In this document: positions 4,337-8,962 of the stretch, piece after piece
Position numbering within the stretch: position 1 is the first letter of the stretch
Layout: every line of letters starts with the position of its first letter
Origin: Propionibacteriaceae bacterium
GTDB taxonomy: Bacteria; Actinomycetota; Actinomycetes; Propionibacteriales; Propionibacteriaceae
DNA: 8,962 nucleotides
Direction: 5' to 3'
NCBI GenBank assembly: GCA_009787035.1
Contig: WRGV01000052.1
Location: 1-8,962 of the forward strand
Made by a program: the position numbers and the translations under genes
Notes under the pieces: generated by a model
Databases searched by the model: none
What the model was told of the DNA's origin: nothing
Seen by the model: the letters and a program-made list of their open reading frames with translations, nothing else

Positions 4337-6547
4337 ATGGAGGGCACCAATCTGAAATTCAGTGAAGCAATCATCGACAACGGCAAATTCGGCAAGCACG
4401 TCGTGCGGTTCGAGGCCGGAATCCTCGCCCAGCAGGCGGACGGCTCGGCTGCCGTCTATCTGGACGGCGACACCATGCTGCTGTCGGCCACCGTGGCGCA
4501 GAAGGCGCCGCGCGAGGCGATCGACTTCTTCCCGCTGACCATCGACGTCGAAGAGAAGATGTACGCCGTCGGACGCATCCCGGGCAGCTTCTTCCGCCGC
4601 GAGGGCCGTCCGAGTGAAGAGGCCATCCTGGCCTGCCGGCTGATCGACCGCCCGCTGCGTCCGGCCTTCGTCAAGGGGCTGCGCAACGAGGTGCAGGTCG
4701 TCATCACCGTGCTGGCCCTGAATCCCGACGTCTTCTACGACGTGGTCGCGATCAACGCCGCGTCGATGAGCACCCAGATCGCCGGCCTGCCGTTCTCCGG
4801 CCCGATCGGCGGCGTGCGCGTCAGCCTGATCGACGGCCAGTGGGTCTGCTTCCCGACCGTCGAGCAGGAGAAGGACGCCACGTTCTCGATGGTGGTCGCC
4901 GGTCGCGTGTTGGCCAGCGGCGATGTCGCGATCATGATGGTCGAGGCCGAGAGCACCGAGGCCACGTGGGAGCTCGTCCGCGCCGGCAAGACCGCCCCGA
5001 CCGAGGAGGTCGTCGCCACGGGTCTTGAGGCCTGCAAGCCGTTCATCAAGACGCTGTGCGACGCGCAGGTCGAGCTGGCCCAGCAGGTCAACAAGGAGAC
5101 CTACCCGTACCCGGTGTTCAAGGAGTACGAGCAGGATCTGTTCGAGGCGTTGGACGAGCGTGCGCACGACCGTCTGGCGCAGGTCATGACGATCGTCGGC
5201 AAGCACGAGCGCGACGACGCCGAGCACGCGCTGCGCGACGAGGTCGCCGAGCAGGTGCTGGCGCTGCCGCAGTTCGAGGGCCGCGACGTCGAGATCGCGG
5301 CCGCCTGGAAGGCCGTCACCAAGAAGATCGTCCGCAAGCGTGTGCTGGCCGAGGGCAAGCGCATCGACGGCCGCGGCCCGCAGGACATCCGCGCCCTGTC
5401 GGCCGAGGTCGGCGTGGTGCCGCGCGTCCACGGCTCGTCGCTGTTCCAGCGCGGCGAGACCCAGGTTCTGGGCATCACGACGCTGAACATGCTCGACATG
5501 GAGCAGAAGCTCGACACGCTGTCGCCGGTGCATTCCAAGCGCTACATGCACAACTACGAGATGCCGCCGTACTCGACGGGCGAGACGGGCCGCGTCGGCT
5601 CGCCGAAGCGCCGCGAGGTGGGCCACGGCCGTCTGGCCGAGCGCGCACTCGTGCCGGTGCTGCCGACGCGCGAGGAGTTCCCGTACGCCATCCGCCAGGT
5701 CAGCGAGGCCATCGGCTCCAACGGCTCGACGTCGATGGGCTCGGTCTGCGCGTCCACGCTGGCGCTGCTGGACGCGGGCGTGCCGCTGCGCGCCCCGGTC
5801 GCCGGCATCGCGATGGGCCTGATGAGCGAGCAGGACGAGGCGGGACAGACGCACTACGTCGCGCTGACCGACATCCTGGGCGCCGAGGACGCGCTGGGCG
5901 ACATGGACTTCAAGGTCGCCGGCACGCGTGACTTCGTCACCGCGCTGCAGCTGGACACCAAGCTGGACGGCATCCCGTCCGAGGTGCTGGCGGGTGCGCT
6001 GAGCCAGGCCCGCGACGCGCGGCACACCATCCTGGACGTGATGGCCGAGGCCATCGCCGAGCCGGGCGAGATGAGCCCGTACGCGCCGCGCATCATCACG
6101 ATCCACATCCCGGTGGACAAGATCGGTGAGGTCATCGGCCCGAAGGGCAAGGTCATCAACCAGATGCAGGACGAGACCGGCGCCAACATCTCCATCGAGG
6201 AGGACGGCACGATCTACATCGGCGCCGCCGATGGCGAGTCGGCCGAGGCCGCGCGTGCGATGGTCAACGCGATCGCCAACCCGACGATGCCCGAGAAGGG
6301 CGAGCGCTACCTGGGCACGGTCGTCAAGCTGACGACGTTCGGTGCGTTCGTCTCGCTGCTGCCCGGCAAGGACGGCCTGCTGCACATCAGCAAGCTGCGC
6401 GAGCTGAACGGCGGCCACCGCGTGGACAACGTCGAGGACGTGCTGTCGGTCGGCCAGAAGATTCAGGTCGAGATCAACGAGGTGGACGACCGCGGCAAGC
6501 TGTCGCTCATCCCGGTGATCGAGGACAAGGACGACGACGCCGAGTAG
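4337..6547 (+). CDS. pnp: Polyribonucleotide nucleotidyltransferase (PNPase)
   Basis: Phosphorolytic 3'-5' exoribonuclease that degrades mRNA to nucleoside diphosphates and can add 3' tails; it works as a ring-shaped trimer. The product has 736 residues, as expected for actinobacteria. Order of domains: first RNase PH domain (about 10-150, with [16 protein letters not shown]), helical linker (about 250-345), second RNase PH domain (about 355-570), KH domain (about 585-650, IGPKG loop at 600-604) and S1 domain (about 655-727, [17 protein letters not shown]). The second RNase PH domain keeps the phosphate-site motif [16 protein letters not shown], and D518, D524 and K526 of DALGDMDFK match the catalytic metal-binding residues of the E. 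coli enzyme. ATG 4337 is chosen because [18 protein letters not shown] begins the family alignment and AAAGGAA (4320-4326) is a suitable ribosome binding site; the frame is open upstream to 4205 but lies in the structured leader. Nothing suggests damage. Confidence 0.98.
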   Translation: MEGTNLKFSEAIIDNGKFGKHVVRFEAGILAQQADGSAAVYLDGDTMLLSATVAQKAPREAIDFFPLTIDVEEKMYAVGRIPGSFFRREGRPSEEAILACRLIDRPLRPAFVKGLRNEVQVVITVLALNPDVFYDVVAINAASMSTQIAGLPFSGPIGGVRVSLIDGQWVCFPTVEQEKDATFSMVVAGRVLASGDVAIMMVEAESTEATWELVRAGKTAPTEEVVATGLEACKPFIKTLCDAQVELAQQVNKETYPYPVFKEYEQDLFEALDERAHDRLAQVMTIVGKHERDDAEHALRDEVAEQVLALPQFEGRDVEIAAAWKAVTKKIVRKRVLAEGKRIDGRGPQDIRALSAEVGVVPRVHGSSLFQRGETQVLGITTLNMLDMEQKLDTLSPVHSKRYMHNYEMPPYSTGETGRVGSPKRREVGHGRLAERALVPVLPTREEFPYAIRQVSEAIGSNGSTSMGSVCASTLALLDAGVPLRAPVAGIAMGLMSEQDEAGQTHYVALTDILGAEDALGDMDFKVAGTRDFVTALQLDTKLDGIPSEVLAGALSQARDARHTILDVMAEAIAEPGEMSPYAPRIITIHIPVDKIGEVIGPKGKVINQMQDETGANISIEEDGTIYIGAADGESAEAARAMVNAIANPTMPEKGERYLGTVVKLTTFGAFVSLLPGKDGLLHISKLRELNGGHRVDNVEDVLSVGQKIQVEINEVDDRGKLSLIPVIEDKDDDAE

Positions 6548-6570
6548 GCATCTGCTGAAGGCATCACCAA

Positions 6571-6606
6571 CTCAGGGCTCTCAGGCTTGCGCCTGGGGGC
6601 CCTGAG
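6571..6606. terminator. Long stem-loop, probable bidirectional terminator
   Basis: CTCAGGGCTCTCAGGC (6571-6586) pairs with GCCTGGGGGCCCTGAG (6591-6606) around loop TTGC: 16 consecutive pairs in the plus-strand RNA, two of them G-U. The minus-strand RNA keeps the outer 8 bp and inner 5 bp, with small mismatches between, and a GCAA (GNRA) loop. It starts 24 bases after the pnp stop and spans the stop codon of the convergent gene (6581-6583). No T tract follows on either side, so it is the tract-free type common in actinobacteria. Confidence 0.8.
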
Positions 6607-7066
6607 CCGTTGTACGGCCGCGCTGTTCGCGCCGGGCGGTGAACAGCCAGTGGTAGCCGACGTAGTTGGTCACCATGCCCACGCCCATCGCGATCAGCTT
6701 GGCAACGACCTTGACGAGGTCGGACGGCACCTGGGGCACGACGTGCGGTGCCCCGTGCGTCACCACCCAGATGACGCACGATTGCACCACGAGTCCCGAG
6801 AACAGCGTGACGACGACGAACTGCGCCGCGCTACGGGCGTAGCCGACGGTCGAGCGGAAGACCAGTCGGCGATTCAGGAAGTAGCTGACGCACAGCGTCA
6901 CTGTGGTGCTCATGATGTTGGCGATCAGCGGTGGGATGCCGATCGCCACGCTGAAGAGCGTGTACAGGCCCAGATCGAGCAGCGAGTTGAAGATGCCGAC
7001 GCCGATGTAGCGCAGCAGCGCGCCGTCGTGCACCAGGGCCGACGCACGGGCCCGCAGCGAGGTCAC
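6581..7066 (-). CDS. GtrA-family membrane protein
   Basis: Small integral membrane protein of 161 residues with four predicted helices (about 18-40, 45-68, 80-103 and 123-146), the GtrA layout. LLRYIGVGIFNSLLDLGLY and VSYFLNRRLVFRS match the family's first and second conserved blocks, and NYVGYHWLFTAR matches the last. GtrA proteins are thought to move polyprenyl-phosphate-linked sugars across the membrane. The start is GTG 7066, overlapping the stop of the upstream glycosyltransferase gene as GTGA, so translation is coupled. The last residues (about 147-161) are polar and lie over the terminator stem. The partner enzyme and polytopic protein upstream support a role in modifying a cell-envelope polymer or protein. 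Confidence 0.88.
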   Translation of the reverse strand: MTSLRARASALVHDGALLRYIGVGIFNSLLDLGLYTLFSVAIGIPPLIANIMSTTVTLCVSYFLNRRLVFRSTVGYARSAAQFVVVTLFSGLVVQSCVIWVVTHGAPHVVPQVPSDLVKVVAKLIAMGVGMVTNYVGYHWLFTARREQRGRTTAQGPQAQA

Positions 7067-8004
7067 GCCGCGATCCCGTACTGCAGATAGATCAGGCGCG
7101 CCATCTCACGCCGGCTGCGCAGCAGCGCGTTGAGCACCAGCCCCACGACCAGACTGAGCATCGCAATGATGATCAGCGACGACGCGAGCACGGCCGTGGG
7201 CAGCCGCGGGACCAGCCCCGTGTTGATGAACGTCCAGATCAACGGCGCGCCGAGCACGACGCCGATGATCGCGAGCACCGCGCTGGTCAGGCCGTAGAAC
7301 TGCAGCGGCCGCTCGTGCTGCACCAGCGATCCGATCAGGCGCAGGATGCGGAACCCGTCGTGATACGTCCGCAGCTTGGATTCGCTGCCCTGTGGACGGT
7401 CGCGGAATCCCACGTTCACCTCGGCTTGCGGCACGCGCAGACTCATGCAGTGGACGGTCAGCTCGGTCTCGATTTCGAACTCCCGCGACACCGCGGGGAA
7501 CGACTTCACGAAGCGGCGCGACATCACGCGGTAGCCGCTGAGCATGTCCGAGACGGGCTCGCCGAACAGGCGTCCGACCAGGCGGTTGAACAGGCGGTTG
7601 CCCGACTCGTGCCCCGGGCGGTAGGCGCTGGAGCCGATCTGCGCGGTGCGCACGCCCAGCACGTGGTCCAGGTGCTCGCTGGTCAGCCGCTCGATCATGC
7701 CCGGCAGCGCGTCGGCGTCGTAGGTGTCGTCACCGTCGATCATCACGTAGATATCGGCGTCGACATCGGCAAAGGCCCTCCGGACCACATTTCCCTTGCC
7801 GCGCCGGGGTTCGTGGCGGACGATGGCCCCCGCGGCCCGGGCGATCTCGACGGTCCGGTCGGTGCTCGCGTTGTCGTAGACGTAGACAGCGATGCCAGGC
7901 ATCGACCGTTTCAGATCGGCGACGACGCTGGCGATCGCGGCCTCTTCGTTGTAGCACGGCACGATGGCGGCGATCGATGGACCATCTGCGACAGTCACCG
8001 ACAT
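7063..8004 (-). CDS. Family 2 polyprenyl-phosphate glycosyltransferase (GtrB/DPM1-like)
   Basis: Likely transfers a sugar from a nucleotide donor to polyprenyl phosphate on the inner membrane face. The 313-residue protein has a GT-A domain (about 10-230) followed by two membrane helices (about 235-258 and 268-293), the GtrB arrangement. Motifs: IVPCYNEE (14-21), DNASTDRT (44-51), HEPRRGKGN (64-72), the metal-binding DGDDTYDAD (90-98) in place of DxD, and SDMLSGYRVMSRRF (152-165). The tail MARLIYLQYGIAA overlaps the GtrA-like start by 4 bases. ATG 8004 is chosen because AGGAG (8017-8013) stands 8 bases upstream and the family's VPCYNEE block begins near residue 15, as expected. The sugar cannot be told from sequence. 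The upstream gene ends 67 bases away, so the three genes may be one transcript, although a -10-like TACAGT (8042-8037) lies in the gap. Confidence 0.92.
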   Translation of the reverse strand: MSVTVADGPSIAAIVPCYNEEAAIASVVADLKRSMPGIAVYVYDNASTDRTVEIARAAGAIVRHEPRRGKGNVVRRAFADVDADIYVMIDGDDTYDADALPGMIERLTSEHLDHVLGVRTAQIGSSAYRPGHESGNRLFNRLVGRLFGEPVSDMLSGYRVMSRRFVKSFPAVSREFEIETELTVHCMSLRVPQAEVNVGFRDRPQGSESKLRTYHDGFRILRLIGSLVQHERPLQFYGLTSAVLAIIGVVLGAPLIWTFINTGLVPRLPTAVLASSLIIIAMLSLVVGLVLNALLRSRREMARLIYLQYGIAA

Positions 8005-8071
8005 TGTGGCTTCTCCTGTTCGAGGGTGTGAGTTAACTGTAGTCCCAACACCACCGGTGGCTGCCGGTGTG
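8005..8071. other. Intergenic gap with palindromes
   Basis: This 67-base gap between the polytopic gene and the glycosyltransferase gene holds a perfect 8-base palindrome AGTTAACT (8031-8038), a perfect 10-base palindrome CCACCGGTGG (8051-8060), and a possible stem CACCGG/CCGGTG (8052-8057/8064-8069, loop TGGCTG). They could be a weak terminator or processing site followed by a regulator site, or chance. No T tract follows on the minus strand. Confidence 0.4.
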
Positions 8072-8962
8072 CTAGCCGATCACCTGGTAAATGTCGGGGT
8101 CGTTCGCCGAATCGAACACCGTGACAAAGCGGCCCGGGAACAGGTCCGGCAGGTCGCGCCGCGAGAGCACGTACTCGACGCCCAGCGCGTCCAGATTCTG
8201 GATGGTGACGTCCATGTTGATGGCATCCGGCGCCGGGTTGGTGCACGAGGTCGCGTCCGCGATCACGACGGTGACGTTGGCGTACCGGTTGTCGCATTCC
8301 CTGAACGCGTCGTGGGGGTCGATGGGCCGCCACTTGCTGGACTGCGGGTAGAAGTACGTGGCCGACAGGGTGCGGACGCCGTCCGCGGCCAGCAGGTTCG
8401 AGACGTAGGGAAGCTCGCTGTCGACCACGAACAACGGATCGCCGTGCGCCCGCGAGATGGCCGCGGCCTGCTGGATGACCACCCGGTTGGTGAGTGAGGC
8501 GTTGCCCACGGTCACCGGGTTGACGGCAACGCCACCGACCAGGGCCACGCAGCAGAATCCGGTGACCACGAGCGCGCGGCGTCCGCGCAGTGCGCAGATC
8601 AGCAGGCCGACCAGGCCGATGGCCGTCAGCAACCCGCCGGCCTTGGTGGCCGCGCCGCCGTGGGCGTTCGCGACGATCAGCAACAGGGCCACGCCGAACA
8701 GGGCCGACGTGAGCGCGGTGATCCGACCCGACATGGGCCTGCCGACCAGTTCGCCGACGGCCCAGATGGTGAGCAGCGTGGCGAACAGCCCGTAGACGTA
8801 GGGTGCCCGTGTCACCTGGCCCAGCATGGTCAGGCGCGCGAACAGCACCGGGAAGATGATGTACATCCACGCCGCCGCGGCGAGCGTCAGCGCCATGAGT
8901 GCCTTGCCGATGCCGGCGTTGCGGCCGGCCCTCTTCCAGATCGCCGGAGCGACGAACAACAC
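8072..8962 (-). CDS. Polytopic membrane protein, probable GT-C-type glycosyltransferase (partial)
   Basis: Only the C-terminal 296 codons are visible; the frame is open at the window edge, where a GTG happens to fall, so the N terminus is missing. The visible part has about five membrane helices (about 23-42, 53-72, 81-99, 107-125, 130-147), then a soluble, presumably extracytoplasmic domain (about 150-296). That domain contains DPLFVVDSELPYVSNLLAADG, SATYFYPQSSKW, and ECDNRYANVTVVI, and ends GVEYVLSRRDLPDLFPG before a final short strand. A helix-rich front with a C-terminal outer domain, next to GtrB- and GtrA-like genes, fits a membrane enzyme that uses polyprenyl-phosphate sugar on the outer face. 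The C-terminal domain resembles the DUF7657 group from memory, which I could not verify. The usual catalytic acidic loop of GT-C enzymes would be in the missing N-terminal part. Confidence 0.75.
   Translation of the reverse strand: MLFVAPAIWKRAGRNAGIGKALMALTLAAAAWMYIIFPVLFARLTMLGQVTRAPYVYGLFATLLTIWAVGELVGRPMSGRITALTSALFGVALLLIVANAHGGAATKAGGLLTAIGLVGLLICALRGRRALVVTGFCCVALVGGVAVNPVTVGNASLTNRVVIQQAAAISRAHGDPLFVVDSELPYVSNLLAADGVRTLSATYFYPQSSKWRPIDPHDAFRECDNRYANVTVVIADATSCTNPAPDAINMDVTIQNLDALGVEYVLSRRDLPDLFPGRFVTVFDSANDPDIYQVIG

Noticed and set aside
3641..6418. Very long minus-strand open frame (925 codons) opposite rpsO and pnp
   Set aside because: It is antisense to clear rpsO and pnp, its composition is Arg/Leu/Asp/His-rich with no recognisable domain, and long antisense frames are expected in GC-rich genes.

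Overview
The window is high-GC bacterial DNA, and its codons strongly favour G or C in the third position. Gene content (ribF, rpsO and pnp on one strand, a SigE-family sigma factor, start codons that look leaderless) points to an actinobacterium (Actinomycetota). Genus cannot be fixed from the sequence alone; a Propionibacteriaceae-like order is possible but is only an inference.

Layout, left to right. (1) 1-204, minus: start of an unrecognised gene that reads as coding in three successive frames, so it is frameshifted or carries sequence errors. It diverges from (2) 228-917, plus: a YgjP/DUF45-type zinc metallopeptidase. The 23-base gap holds two overlapping -10-like hexamers, one per strand, each 6-7 bases from an ATG. 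(3) 974-1894, plus: ribF, the bifunctional FMN/FAD synthesis enzyme. (4) 1854-3550, minus: a sigma module made of a SigE-type sigma factor and a translationally coupled single-span membrane protein that is probably its regulator, followed in frame by the C-terminal half of a DsbA-like protein lacking its CxxC half. (5) 3815-6547, plus: rpsO and pnp, separated by a 258-base structured region that probably includes the Actino-pnp cis-regulatory RNA. (6) 6571-6606: a 16-bp stem-loop between the convergent pnp and gtrA-like genes. (7) 6581-8962, minus: a three-gene cell-envelope glycosylation set (polytopic membrane protein cut by the window edge, GT2 polyprenyl-phosphate glycosyltransferase, GtrA-family protein).

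How the parts work together. ribF, rpsO and pnp are housekeeping genes; the minus-strand sigma module is wedged between ribF and rpsO. The last three genes fit the GtrA/GtrB/type-specific-transferase scheme: a sugar is loaded onto polyprenyl phosphate in the cytoplasm, flipped, and transferred outside by a multi-span enzyme. No mobile element, CRISPR array, tRNA or rRNA is visible. The most interesting parts are the sigma/membrane-protein pair with its DsbA remnant, the rpsO-pnp RNA structures, and the symmetrical divergent promoter.
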